From Thioalkalivibrio sp. (GTDB taxonomy: Bacteria > Pseudomonadota > Gammaproteobacteria > Ectothiorhodospirales > Ectothiorhodospiraceae), in contig PWGH01000015.1 of the NCBI GenBank assembly GCA_003555285.1, forward strand, positions 1 to 12,909: a stretch of DNA of 12,909 nt. The letters are read 5' to 3'. The translations under genes were made by a program, and so were the position numbers. Below, one piece after another: positions 1 through 11,145 of this stretch (positions within the stretch are counted from its first letter, which is position 1; every line of letters starts with the position of its first letter). The notes under the pieces are model-generated. The model was not told the DNA's origin and searched no databases. It saw nothing but the letters and a program-made list of their open reading frames with translations.

Positions 1-2
1 GA

Positions 3-257
3 CAGACCGCCGCGGTGGTCGCCGAGGGTCCGATCGATGAAGACGTGGTGCGCCAGGCGGTCGACGAGGCCCGGCGTATCCTGATGCAGGACGGCGGTGA
101 CATCGAATACGTGGGGCTGGCCGGGCGCACGGTGCAGGTGCGTCTGAAGGGGGCCTGCGTCGGCTGCCCGCGTTCGGCGTTGGACCTGAGGAACGTGGTC
201 GAGCGCCTGGTGCGCTCGCGGGCGCCGGGGGTGGAACGCGTCGCCAATACGTTCTGA
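3..257 (+). CDS. NifU-like C-terminal domain Fe-S scaffold protein (5' end outside the window)
   Basis: This is the 3' part of a NifU C-terminal domain (Nfu-type) protein, a family that holds a transient Fe-S cluster and passes it to apo-proteins in the cytoplasm. The frame is open to the left edge; the first possible start inside the window is the GTG at 15, which would give 80 residues, but no ribosome binding site precedes it, so the gene probably begins further left. Counting from that GTG, the family landmarks are the DGGDIEYVG stretch (residues 26-34) and the cluster-binding C-x-x-C in GACVGCP (Cys48 and Cys51), followed by the usual helix ending in PGVERV. The domain is complete. What precedes it cannot be seen: it could be a small stand-alone Nfu or the tail of a longer NfuA-like protein. 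It is convergent with the phosphoglucomutase gene, with 49 bp between the stop codons and no clear terminator. Confidence 0.85.
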   Translation, partial: QTAAVVAEGPIDEDVVRQAVDEARRILMQDGGDIEYVGLAGRTVQVRLKGACVGCPRSALDLRNVVERLVRSRAPGVERVANTF

Positions 258-306
258 AGACGCTGCCGGGGGCTGAAGACGCCGCTCGGAGCCCACCGGG
301 ACTGGC

Positions 307-2704
<2,398 letters not shown>

Positions 2705-2782
2705 TTCCGCACCGCCTTTGATCCCCCGCCCCGGTGTTGATTCTGCCGGGGGCAACGCCGGACGACGGGAAGACGCCGGACG

Positions 2783-3106
2783 TCAGCGTTCGAGATACTT
2801 CAGCTTATCGGGTTGCCCGTCCCATTCCTCGGCATCCGGGGGCGCCTCCTTGCGGGTCGTGATCACCGGCCAGGTGCGGGACAATTCGGCATTCAGGTCG
2901 ATAAAGGCCTCCTGGCCCTCGGGCACATCGTCTTCCGGAACGATCGCCTCCGCCGGACATTCCGGTTCGCACAGGGTGCAGTCGATGCACTCGTCCGGGT
3001 CGATCACCAGAAAGTTCGGTCCTTCGTGAAAGCAGTCCACCGGACAGACTTCGACGCAATCCGTGTATTTGCACTTGATGCAGTTTTCAAGAACAACGAA
3101 AGTCAT
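2783..3106 (-). CDS. fdxA: Ferredoxin FdxA, 7Fe type ([3Fe-4S][4Fe-4S], 107 aa)
   Basis: A small soluble low-potential electron carrier, closely similar over its whole length to Azotobacter vinelandii ferredoxin I. Nine cysteines are in family positions: 9, 12, 17, 21, 25, 40, 43, 46 and 50. By analogy with that protein, Cys9, Cys17 and Cys50 ligate the [3Fe-4S] cluster, Cys21, Cys40, Cys43 and Cys46 the [4Fe-4S] cluster, and Cys12 and Cys25 are free. The C-terminal extension ([13 protein letters not shown] to KLKYLER) is also typical. The ATG at 3106 is preceded by GGAG with a 6-base spacer and agrees with the family N-terminus; the longer upstream open frame is not family-like. The gene lies 191 bp downstream of mutS on the same strand, an adjacency also known in Pseudomonas. 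The gap, its own ribosome site and a possible -10 suggest it has its own promoter. Its redox partners are not known from the sequence. Confidence 0.95.
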   Translation of the reverse strand: MTFVVLENCIKCKYTDCVEVCPVDCFHEGPNFLVIDPDECIDCTLCEPECPAEAIVPEDDVPEGQEAFIDLNAELSRTWPVITTRKEAPPDAEEWDGQPDKLKYLER

Positions 3107-3150
3107 GAGGGTCTCCGTTTCGGGGTGGCCATCCAGGGGTGAATGGCGGC

Positions 3151-3156
3151 ATTCTA
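3151..3156 (-). promoter_or_regulatory. Possible -10 box for fdxA
   Basis: On the minus strand TAGAAT (complement of 3151-3156) matches five of six bases of the -10 consensus and lies 44 bp ahead of the fdxA start, in the otherwise empty 191-bp gap after mutS. I see no good -35 at 16-18 bp spacing, only TTCGCA at 20 bp. Confidence 0.3.
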
Positions 3157-3297
3157 ACGCCAGTGGGCGCGTCGGATGCGAATAGGCACAGGCATCGTCG
3201 CCGCGTCCAGCGTTCAATTGCGTGAACCCGAGGGCATGGTTGCAACGGCCGGCGCCTGCAGCCCCTGCGGCTTGAGGCCACCGGCGTCGGCGTGGCG

Positions 3298-5910
3298 TCA
3301 GAGCCCCTCGCGCAGCCGATACAGGGCCTGCAACGCCTCCCGCGGGCTCAGTTCGTCGGGATCGATCGCCTGCAAGGCGACACGCAGGCGCTGCCCGATC
3401 TCGCGGGACTCGATCTCGTCGGGGGCGATCTCGCTGGGTTCGGACGCCATCGGCAGGGGAGGGGCGGTGAACAGTCCCAGTTGCGGTTGCTCGTCCGCGT
3501 CGAGGGCCCGCGCCTCGAGTTGAGCGAGGTGCTGGCGCGCGCGCTTGAGCACCGCAACCGGAACGCCCGCGAGGGCGGCCACCTGCAGGCCGTAGCTCTG
3601 GTTGGCCGGACCCTCCTGCACCTGATGCAGGAATACCACCGTGTGGTGGTGCTCGATCGCATCGGTATGCACATTAGCCACTCCGGTCTGCTGTTCGGCC
3701 AGGCCGGTCAACTCGAAGTAATGCGTCGCGAACAGCGTCAAGGCCCGGTTGCGCCGCGCCAGTTGTTCGGCGCAGGCCAGTGCCAGCGACAGGCCGTCGA
3801 AAGTGCTGGTACCCCGGCCGATCTCGTCCATCAGCACCAGGCTCTGCGGCCCGGCGTTGTGTAGGATGTTCGCGGCCTCGGTCATTTCGATCATGAAAGT
3901 CGAACGGCCCGACGCCAGATCGTCGGAGGCGCCGATGCGGGTGAAGATCCGATCCACCGGACCGATCCGCGCCCGGCGTGCCGGCACGAAGCTGCCCATG
4001 CAGGCCAGGATCACGATCAGCGCGGTCTGGCGCATGTAGGTCGATTTGCCGCCCATATTCGGTCCGGTGATCACCAGCAGGCGCCGGGTCTCCGGATCCA
4101 GTCGAGTGTCGTTGGGCACGAAGGGCTGCTGCAACAGCGCTTCCACCACCGGATGGCGGCCGGCCTCGATCAGGATCCCCGGTTCGGTGCTCAGCACCGG
4201 ACACGTCCAGTCCAGGCGCTCGGCCAGATCCGCTAGCGTGCAGAATACGTCGAGCTCGGCCAGCGCAGTGGCGAACTCGCGCAATGACTCGAGCTCGGTG
4301 CGCAACTGGGTCAGCAGGCCCTCGAAGAGTTCGCGTTCCAGGGTCAGCGCGCGGTCGCGGGCCGACAGAATCTCGTCCTCGAAGCGCTTCAATTCCTCGG
4401 TGGTGTAGCGTTCGGTGTGTTTCAGCGTCTGGCGACGCACGAAGCGGGCTGGAACCCGATCGGACAGGCTGCGTGCGACCTCGATGTAATAGCCGTGCAC
4501 CCGGTTGTAGGCGACCTTGAGCTGGGACAGCCCGGTCGCCTCCCGCTCGCGTTGCTCGATCGCCTGCAGGAAGGCATCGGCATCGGCTTCCAGGCCGCGC
4601 AGCCTATCCAGTTCCGGATCGAAACCGGCGCGGATCACGCCGCCGTCGCTGATCCGCAGCGGCGGTTGCGCCTCCAGTGCCCGTTCCAGCAGATCGGCCA
4701 GTTCCGTGCGTGGCGCCAGACGCGTGCGCAGCGCGGTGAGCCGGGAATCCGGATCGGTGTCCGGCAGCTCCTGCTGCAGCACCGGAAGCCGTTGCAGACC
4801 GAGTCCGAGTGCCGAGAGATCGCGCGGTCGGGCGTTGCCCAATGCGATCCGGCTGATGATCCGCTCATGGTCCGCGAGCCCCCCGAGGTGCTCGCGCAGG
4901 AGCCGATAGGTGCCGGTTTCCAGCAGTTCCTGCACCGCCTGTTGCCGGGCGCGGATGCGCTGGGGGTCGCGCAGCGGCTGGTTCAGCCAACGCCCGAGCC
5001 GACGCGACCCCATCGCGGTGCGGGTGCCGTCGAGCAGGGCGAGCAGGCTGCCGGTGCGGGCGCCGCCCAGGGTGCGATTCAGTTCCAGGTTCTGGCGCGT
5101 GGTCGCGTCCAGTTGCAGGGTTTCGCCGCGCAGTTCGCGGTGCAGGCCGGTGATGTGCCCCAGCTCGCCCCGGTAGCGCGTCTGCACATAGGCCAGCAAG
5201 GCCCCGGCCGCGGCCAGGCCGAGCGGCAGGTCGTCGCAGCCGAAGCCGCCGAGGTCCCGGGTCTTGAAGTGCGCGGTCAGCACCCGGCGGGCGGAGACCG
5301 GATCGAAGTGCCAGTCGGGCAGGCCCTGGCTTCCCGGGATACGGTGGCCCAGGCCTTCGGGCACCAGGCACTCGACCGGATTCAGGCGCGCCAGTTCGGT
5401 GGCCAGCGCCTCCTCGGTGGGCACCTCCATCACGCTGAAGCGGCCGCTGGCGAATTCCAGGATGCCCAGGCCGATGGCGCCGGTCTTGCGGCCGCGGCCG
5501 GTCGATGGGCACACCGCGGCGATCAGGTTGACCGTGCGGGCGTCCAGCAGCGTCTCTTCGGAAACTGTGCCGGGTGTGATCACGCGGGTCACTTCGCGCT
5601 GGACCGGCCCCTTGCCGACGCCCACCGCACCGGTCTGCTCGCAGATCGCGACCGACTCGCCCTTTTTCAGCAATCGAGCGAGGTAGTTCTCCAGCGCCTG
5701 CACCGGAATGCCGGCCATCGGAATCGGCTGGCCCGCGGACTCGCCCCGACGCGTCAGCGTGATGTCCAGCAACGCTGCGGCGCGCACCGCATCGGCATGG
5801 AACAGTTCGTAGAAATCACCCATGCGATAGAAGAGCAGGGTGTCCGGGTGTTCGGCCTTGATGCGCAAATACTGCTGCATCATCGGGGTGTGGTCGGACA
5901 AGGCGGTCAT
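3298..5910 (-). CDS. mutS: DNA mismatch repair protein MutS (870 aa)
   Basis: MutS recognises mismatches and small loops and starts methyl-directed repair with MutL. The N-terminal mismatch-binding domain carries the F-x-E wedge (Phe33 and Glu35 in GDFYELF), followed by connector, lever and clamp domains. The C-terminal ABC-type ATPase shows Walker A GPNMGGKS (616-623), the signature-like ASGRSTF (666-672), Walker B LVLMDE (691-696) and the ATH switch (728-730). QLGLF at 810-814 fits the beta-clamp-binding consensus, and the end (residues 830-870) corresponds to the oligomerisation helix region. Length is close to the 853 aa of E. coli MutS. The ATG at 5910 is chosen because [18 protein letters not shown] aligns with the family start. 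It is preceded by a modest GGGAT and, further up, by a consensus -10; the open frame extends 62 codons upstream but passes through that promoter. It is divergent from cinA and followed by fdxA. Confidence 0.97.
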   Translation of the reverse strand: MTALSDHTPMMQQYLRIKAEHPDTLLFYRMGDFYELFHADAVRAAALLDITLTRRGESAGQPIPMAGIPVQALENYLARLLKKGESVAICEQTGAVGVGKGPVQREVTRVITPGTVSEETLLDARTVNLIAAVCPSTGRGRKTGAIGLGILEFASGRFSVMEVPTEEALATELARLNPVECLVPEGLGHRIPGSQGLPDWHFDPVSARRVLTAHFKTRDLGGFGCDDLPLGLAAAGALLAYVQTRYRGELGHITGLHRELRGETLQLDATTRQNLELNRTLGGARTGSLLALLDGTRTAMGSRRLGRWLNQPLRDPQRIRARQQAVQELLETGTYRLLREHLGGLADHERIISRIALGNARPRDLSALGLGLQRLPVLQQELPDTDPDSRLTALRTRLAPRTELADLLERALEAQPPLRISDGGVIRAGFDPELDRLRGLEADADAFLQAIEQREREATGLSQLKVAYNRVHGYYIEVARSLSDRVPARFVRRQTLKHTERYTTEELKRFEDEILSARDRALTLERELFEGLLTQLRTELESLREFATALAELDVFCTLADLAERLDWTCPVLSTEPGILIEAGRHPVVEALLQQPFVPNDTRLDPETRRLLVITGPNMGGKSTYMRQTALIVILACMGSFVPARRARIGPVDRIFTRIGASDDLASGRSTFMIEMTEAANILHNAGPQSLVLMDEIGRGTSTFDGLSLALACAEQLARRNRALTLFATHYFELTGLAEQQTGVANVHTDAIEHHHTVVFLHQVQEGPANQSYGLQVAALAGVPVAVLKRARQHLAQLEARALDADEQPQLGLFTAPPLPMASEPSEIAPDEIESREIGQRLRVALQAIDPDELSPREALQALYRLREGL

Positions 5911-5935
5911 CGGATCCCGGAGCGGCAAAACCGCG

Positions 5936-5953
5936 ATTATAGGGCACGTGCCC
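5936..5953 (-). promoter_or_regulatory. mutS promoter -10 box abutting a 12-bp palindrome
   Basis: Read on the minus strand, the complement of 5936-5941 is a perfect TATAAT, placing the transcription start near 5929, about 20 bases ahead of the mutS ATG. Directly upstream, 5942-5953 is the perfect palindrome GGGCACGTGCCC, occupying the spacer between -10 and -35. No convincing -35 is present at 16-18 bp. A weak -35 with a palindrome in the spacer could mean an activator- or repressor-controlled promoter; the regulator is unknown. Confidence 0.45.
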
Positions 5954-6004
5954 GTTGGATATGCTGGCGTCGGCAACCAGCGGCGTGGGGTGGGGGGTAC
6001 CCTC

Positions 6005-6033
6005 TTGACCTCGGAGGCCTGAGCGTCACTATA
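6005..6033 (+). promoter_or_regulatory. Possible promoter for cinA/pncC
   Basis: TTGACC at 6005-6010 matches five of six -35 bases. The partner is ambiguous: CACTAT at 6027-6032 (16-bp spacer) or TATAGG at 6030-6035 (19-bp spacer). Either would start transcription around 6040, some 45 bases ahead of the GTG at 6084. The strong -35 and the location between divergent genes support it. Confidence 0.4.
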
Positions 6034-6083
6034 GGTCTGCGCATGTACCATTGGCGACGGGGGACCAGACGGGGGACAAGCAC

Positions 6084-6581
6084 GTGACTGAGCCACTATC
6101 GGAGATCGTCGCTGAGTTGGGCCGGCGCTTGCAGGCGCAGGGCCTGCGCCTGTGCACCGCGGAATCCTGTACCGGTGGCGGCATCGCCCAAGCGATGACC
6201 GATCGGGCAGGCAGCTCGGCCGGGTTCGAATGCGCCTGGGTCACCTACAGCAACGCCGCAAAGACGCGCCTCCTCGGCGTTTCCGAAGCCCTGCTCGAGG
6301 AACACGGGGCCGTGAGCGCGCCGGTCGCCGCGGCGATGGCGACCGGGGCGTTGGAGCGCTGCGACGCGGACCTGGTGGTGGCCGTGACCGGCATTGCGGG
6401 CCCCGGCGGCGGCACCGCGCAGAAGCCGGTGGGCCTGGTCTGGTTCGCCTGGCAGCGTCGCGGCCAGCCGCCGTGCACCGATTCCCGGGTCTTTCCGGGC
6501 ACCCGTGCCGAAGTGCGGGAGGCCACAGTGCGTTGGGCCTTGCAGCAACTCCTGGCCCCCGAATGGCTGCCAGCCTTGTAG
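6084..6581 (+). CDS. pncC: CinA C-terminal domain protein / nicotinamide-nucleotide amidohydrolase PncC
   Basis: A single-domain protein of 165 aa, the same length as E. coli PncC, which deamidates nicotinamide mononucleotide to nicotinate mononucleotide in pyridine nucleotide recycling. Family motifs are TAESCTGG (25-32), [10 protein letters not shown] (48-57), HGAVS (74-78), [10 protein letters not shown] (101-110) and KPVGLVWFA (114-122). It lacks the N-terminal MoCF-like domain of full-length CinA. The GTG at 6084 is chosen because GGGGGA (6071-6076) lies 7 bases upstream and homology begins there; the alternative in-frame TTG at 6051 would add 11 unrelated residues. It is upstream of recA as in E. 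coli and Pseudomonas, but 237 bp of repeat-rich sequence and a likely recA promoter separate them, so cotranscription is probably limited. The TAG stop codon lies inside a REP-like repeat, so the last residues may have been set by insertion of that repeat. Confidence 0.92.
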   Translation: MTEPLSEIVAELGRRLQAQGLRLCTAESCTGGGIAQAMTDRAGSSAGFECAWVTYSNAAKTRLLGVSEALLEEHGAVSAPVAAAMATGALERCDADLVVAVTGIAGPGGGTAQKPVGLVWFAWQRRGQPPCTDSRVFPGTRAEVREATVRWALQQLLAPEWLPAL

Positions 6582-6669
6582 GAGGCGAGCCCTCTCGGCG
6601 ACCGGGCGCCGGGTCAGGGCATCGGCCAGGGGGCTGTAAGGGCATCGGCCAGGGGGCTGGCCTCCTACA
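6576..6669. repeat. REPIN-like pair of inverted REP sequences
   Basis: TGTAGGAGGC at 6577-6586 recurs as its exact complement GCCTCCTACA at 6660-6669, giving inverted ends about 93 bp apart. The left arm continues into CGAGCCCTCTCGGCGAC (6586-6602), which contains the small dyad CGAG-CCCT-CTCG. The GTAGGAG start followed by a GC-rich dyad resembles REP elements of Pseudomonas and relatives, and the paired inverted layout resembles a REPIN. The left arm overlaps the pncC stop codon (6579-6581). Such elements are normally mobilised by RAYT transposases; none is in this window. Confidence 0.55.
6616..6659 (+). repeat. Tandem duplication, two 21-bp units at 23-bp period
   Basis: The 21-base unit that begins AGGGCATCGGCC and ends AGGGGGCTG occurs identically at 6616-6636 and 6639-6659, separated by TA. 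It forms the interior between the two inverted REP-like arms and looks like a recent duplication within that element. Confidence 0.85.
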
Positions 6670-6692
6670 TGGGCGGCGGGTATGCCGCCATG
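6668..6692. repeat. GC-rich hairpin directly after the REP-like pair
   Basis: GGCGGC (6672-6677) pairs with GCCGCC (6684-6689) around a GGGTAT loop. CAT (6668-6670) pairs with ATG (6690-6692) across one bulged G. The stem is nine pairs in all. CCCTTGTTGTTG follows with no continuous U run, so it is a poor intrinsic terminator but could still be one for pncC. Confidence 0.5.
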
Positions 6693-6701
6693 CCCTTGTT
6701 G

Positions 6702-6740
6702 TTGTAGGCGACGAGCCCTCTCGGCGACGGCGCCCGGGGT
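6702..6740 (+). repeat. Third REP-like copy, direct orientation
   Basis: TTGTAGG at 6702-6708 followed by CGAGCCCTCTCGGCGAC at 6712-6728 repeats the left REP-like copy; the latter 17 bases are identical to 6586-6602, and a GGCGCC-rich tail follows both. It ends just upstream of the predicted recA promoter. Confidence 0.6.
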
Positions 6741-6745
6741 GTATC

Positions 6746-6775
6746 TTGGGCTGAACCTCCCCGGTATGGGATAAT
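6746..6775 (+). promoter_or_regulatory. recA promoter
   Basis: TTGGGC (6746-6751) and GATAAT (6770-6775) are 18 bp apart, and TG-G directly before the -10 (6767-6769) gives an extended -10. Transcription would start near 6782, about 37 bases ahead of the recA GTG. Confidence 0.5.
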
Positions 6776-6782
6776 CAAACGC

Positions 6783-6799
6783 TTTCGGAACATCCGAAA
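6783..6799. promoter_or_regulatory. Perfect inverted repeat at the recA transcription start
   Basis: TTTCGGA-ACA-TCCGAAA is a perfect 7-bp inverted repeat that begins at about +1 of the predicted recA promoter and ends before the ribosome site. This is a usual place for a repressor site, so it is a candidate SOS operator. It does not match the CTGT-N8-ACAG LexA box of E. coli and Pseudomonas, and I find no such box between pncC and recA. It could instead be an mRNA leader hairpin with a 3-base loop. Confidence 0.4.
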
Positions 6800-6818
6800 A
6801 AACACCAAGGAGGATCGT

Positions 6819-7850
<1,032 letters not shown>

Positions 7851-8373
7851 GCCCGATGCAGCCTACGCGGCGGGATTGCGCCTGTTGGTGCGCCGCGAAC
7901 ACAGTGCGGTCGAACTGATGCGCAAGCTGAAACAACGGGGCTTCATCGACGCCGCCGTGGACCCCGCCATCGAGCGCCTGCGCACCGAGGGGTCGCTGAG
8001 CGACGACCGGTATGCCGAGGCCATGGCCCGGCATCGGTTGTCCCAGGGCTACGGCGTCCTGCGTATCCGCGCGGAACTCGCCCAGCAAGGCGTGGCGGGG
8101 GACCGGATCGAGGCCGCGATCGACGCGCTGGAGGCGGATTGGCGCGCCCAGGCCCAGGCCCAGGCGCGCCGTCATTTCGCCCACCCGCCGGACACGCCGA
8201 AGGCCCGCCAGCGGGTGCTCCGCTATCTGACCCAGCGTGGGTTCACGGCCGCAATGGCCCATGCGGCGCTTGAAAACTGGGAGGAAAGCGTGCAGGAATC
8301 AAGGTGAATTGCGCGCGGCAGCGCCATTCACATGCTACCCTGTGCCTTTTCCGCAGCACACTACCGGACTTCC

Positions 8374-10986
8374 ATGAAAAGCGCCGACATTCGCCGGAGT
8401 TTTCTCGATTTCTTTGCCCGTCACGGGCATGTCGAGGTTGCTTCGAGTCCCCTTATTCCCGCCAATGACCCGACCCTGCTGTTCACCAATTCCGGCATGG
8501 TGCAGTTCAAGGAGGTCTTTCTCGGCCGGGAGAAAAAACCGTATACCCGGGCCGTCAGCAGCCAGCGGTGCGTGCGCGCGGGCGGCAAACACAACGACCT
8601 CGAAAACGTCGGGTACACCGCTCGGCATCACACCTTCTTCGAGATGCTCGGCAACTTCAGTTTTGGCGATTATTTCAAGCACGAGGCGATCGCGCTGGCC
8701 TGGGAGTACCTGACCCGGGTGGCCGAGATACCGGTGGATCGGCTGTGGGTCACGGTCTACGCGACCGACGACGAGGCCTATGCCATTTGGGTCAATGCGA
8801 TCGGTGTCCAGCCCGAGCGCGTGATCCGCATTGGCGACAAGCCCGGTGGCGGCTCCGACAACTTCTGGCAGATGGGCGATACCGGTCCCTGCGGCCCCTG
8901 CACCGAGGTCTTCTACGATCACGGTCCTGCGATCGCCGGCGGCCCGCCGGGTTCGCCTGAGGAAGACGGCGATCGCTTCATCGAGATCTGGAACCTCGTG
9001 TTCATGCAGTACGATCGCGACGCCAGCGGGGTGTTGACCCCGCTGCCGCACCCCTCGGTGGACACCGGCATGGGGCTCGAGCGTCTGGCCGCCGTGCTCC
9101 AGGGCGTGCATTCGAACTACGAGATCGACCTGTTCCGGGACCTGATGCAGGCGACCGCTGAGGTGGTCGGCACCGAAGAGCGGGAATCCGCATCGCTACG
9201 TGTGATCGCGGACCACATCCGCTCGATCGCCTTTTTGATCACCGATGGCGTGATGCCGAGCAATGAGGGGCGGGGCTACGTGCTGCGACGGATCATTCGT
9301 CGCGCCGCGCGTCACGGGCACAAGCTCGGTTGCGATCAAGCCTTTTTGTATCGCCTGATCCCGGCGCTGATCGCGGCGATGGGCGAGGCCTATCCGGAAC
9401 TCACCGAGGCCCGGGAGAACCTGGAACGGGTCCTGAGAAAAGAAGAGATCAAGTTTCTGGAAACCCTTGAAAAGGGCGTCCGGATTCTGGAGGAAGACCT
9501 GGATCGCCTGCAAGGCACGACCATCCCGGGCGAAACGATCTTCCTGCTGTACGACACCTACGGCTTCCCGGTCGATCTGACCGGGGACATCGCCCGTGAA
9601 CGGGGCCTGAGCCTGGATCTGGACGGCTTCGACGCGGCGATGGAGCAACAACGCGCCCGGGCCCGTGCGGCCAGTCACTTCAGCGCGGCCGATCTCGGCA
9701 CGCGGGACCTGAACGTCGCGACCGAATTCACCGGCTACGAGCGCGTCGATGACGAGGGGCGGGTGGTCGCCTTGCTGCGCGATGGCGCGCCGGTTGAGGC
9801 GCTCGAGGTCGGCGAGGAAGGCATCGTGGTGCTGGATCGTAGTCCGTTTTATGCCGAGTCCGGTGGCCAGGTGGGCGATGTGGGCGTGCTGCTCGCGCCG
9901 GGCCTGCGCTTCGAAGTCCGGGATACGCGCAAGCAGGGGGCGGCGCATCTGCACGTCGGTCAGTTGCGAGCGGGTCGAATCGAGGTGGGCCTGCGCCTGC
10001 AGGCCAGCGTGGCTGACCCGCGGCGGGACGCCATCCGTCGCCATCACTCGGCCACGCATCTGCTGCACAAGGCGCTGCGTGACGAACTCGGCGCGCATAT
10101 CCAGCAGAAGGGCTCGCTGGTCGATGCCGAACGCCTGCGTTTTGACTTCGCACATTTCGAGGCGGTGTCGCCCGCGCAGTTGCACCGCATCGAGGCGCAG
10201 GTGAACGCCGAGATCCTCGCAAACCAGCCCACCGATACCCGGCTGATGGACATCGAGTCCGCGATGGCTTCCGGCGCAGTGGCCCTGTTCGGGGAGAAAT
10301 ACGGCGACCAGGTCCGGGTCCTGCGCATCGGTTCCTCGACGGAACTCTGTGGGGGCACCCATGTGGCGCGCACCGGCGACATCGGGTTGTTTCGAATCGT
10401 GGCCGAGGGCGGAATTGCGGCGGGGGTGCGGCGGATCGAGGCCGTGGCCGGCACCGTAGCGCTGAGCTGGGTCGACCGCCACGTGGCCCTGCTCGATACC
10501 GTGGCCCAGCAGGTGCGCGGTCACCGGGAGGAGGTCGCCGACAAGGTGCAGGCGCTGGTCGAACGCACCCGCGAACTAGAAAAGGAACTGTCGGCCCTGC
10601 GCAGCCGTCTGGCCAGCGAGGCCGGGAGCGACCTTGCGAGTCAGGCCGTGGATCTCGGCCCTCTGCGCGTGCTGGCCGCGCCGGTCAGCGGTGTCGAACC
10701 CAAGGCCTTGCGGGAGATGGTTGACCAGCTGAAACAGAAGCTGGGCGCGGCCGTGGTGGTGCTGGGCACGGCCACGCCGGATGGCAAGGTCAGCCTGGTC
10801 GCCGGTGTGACCAAGGCGCAGACGCAAACGATCAAGGCCGGGGAACTGGTCGGCTTCGTGGCCGCGCAGGTCGGTGGCCGCGGTGGTGGTCGGCCGGACA
10901 TGGCGATGGCCGGCGGCCAGGATCCCGACAAGCTGAACGCAGCCCTGGCCTCGGTGGAGGCCTGGGTGCGCGAACGCCTGCCGTGA
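8374..10986 (+). CDS. alaS: Alanine--tRNA ligase (870 aa)
   Basis: AlaS charges tRNA-Ala with alanine and edits mischarged Ser and Gly. The class II catalytic core is intact: the motif 1 region [19 protein letters not shown] (24-42), motif 2 [13 protein letters not shown] (65-77) and motif 3 GMGLER (232-237). The tRNA-recognition domain follows ([14 protein letters not shown], 302-315). The editing domain has the zinc ligands HSATH (His558, His562) and CGGTH (Cys659, His663), and the C-Ala domain ends with [15 protein letters not shown]. Length fits E. coli (876 aa). The ATG at 8374 is chosen because [19 protein letters not shown] aligns with the family; the earlier ATG at 8332 would add 14 unrelated residues. 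The ribosome site is weak (GGA). TGCTACCCT at 8333-8341 could be an extended -10 without a -35, so alaS may depend on readthrough from recA-recX. Confidence 0.98.
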   Translation: MKSADIRRSFLDFFARHGHVEVASSPLIPANDPTLLFTNSGMVQFKEVFLGREKKPYTRAVSSQRCVRAGGKHNDLENVGYTARHHTFFEMLGNFSFGDYFKHEAIALAWEYLTRVAEIPVDRLWVTVYATDDEAYAIWVNAIGVQPERVIRIGDKPGGGSDNFWQMGDTGPCGPCTEVFYDHGPAIAGGPPGSPEEDGDRFIEIWNLVFMQYDRDASGVLTPLPHPSVDTGMGLERLAAVLQGVHSNYEIDLFRDLMQATAEVVGTEERESASLRVIADHIRSIAFLITDGVMPSNEGRGYVLRRIIRRAARHGHKLGCDQAFLYRLIPALIAAMGEAYPELTEARENLERVLRKEEIKFLETLEKGVRILEEDLDRLQGTTIPGETIFLLYDTYGFPVDLTGDIARERGLSLDLDGFDAAMEQQRARARAASHFSAADLGTRDLNVATEFTGYERVDDEGRVVALLRDGAPVEALEVGEEGIVVLDRSPFYAESGGQVGDVGVLLAPGLRFEVRDTRKQGAAHLHVGQLRAGRIEVGLRLQASVADPRRDAIRRHHSATHLLHKALRDELGAHIQQKGSLVDAERLRFDFAHFEAVSPAQLHRIEAQVNAEILANQPTDTRLMDIESAMASGAVALFGEKYGDQVRVLRIGSSTELCGGTHVARTGDIGLFRIVAEGGIAAGVRRIEAVAGTVALSWVDRHVALLDTVAQQVRGHREEVADKVQALVERTRELEKELSALRSRLASEAGSDLASQAVDLGPLRVLAAPVSGVEPKALREMVDQLKQKLGAAVVVLGTATPDGKVSLVAGVTKAQTQTIKAGELVGFVAAQVGGRGGGRPDMAMAGGQDPDKLNAALASVEAWVRERLP

Positions 10987-11098
10987 TGACGAATCCCCGG
11001 ACACCGGCCGAGCCCAGCGCCACCGAGTCCTGGAGGCGGCGGCACCACGACCCGATTGTGAGGCGGCCACCGCGATTCCCGAATCCCGGGTTTTTGCC

Positions 11099-11126
11099 AC
11101 CCGTTCCTGTTCACCCGTTCTTGTTC
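11099..11126 (+). repeat. Tandem 14-bp direct repeat in the lysC leader
   Basis: ACCCGTTCCTGTTC (11099-11112) is followed immediately by ACCCGTTCTTGTTC (11113-11126), identical but for one C/T difference. It ends 19 bp before the lysC ATG, inside the 159-bp alaS-lysC gap. That gap is shorter than a typical lysine riboswitch, and I see none of its structure. The repeat could bind a regulator or simply be a duplication. Confidence 0.8.
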
Positions 11127-11145
11127 ATGGAGTTGAGAGTCGGTC

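Noticed and set aside
266..300. Terminator between the NifU-like gene and pgm
   Set aside because: Only GGGCT/AGCCC with a 15-base loop and no T run.
2723..2752. Terminator between the convergent DUF1249 gene and fdxA
   Set aside because: A six-base GC stem can be drawn in two registers (CCCCCG/CGGGGG or CCCCGG/CCGGGG), but no T run follows on either strand, so it cannot be called an intrinsic terminator.
4417..6087. A 556-codon open frame on the plus strand opposite mutS
   Set aside because: It is the mirror of a GC-rich real gene: low-complexity Gln/Gly/Ala/Arg composition, no recognisable domain and no ribosome site, while MutS on the other strand is complete.
10987..11145. Lysine riboswitch ahead of lysC
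   Set aside because: The gap is too short for the usual element and I could not see its conserved helices. A covariance search would settle it.
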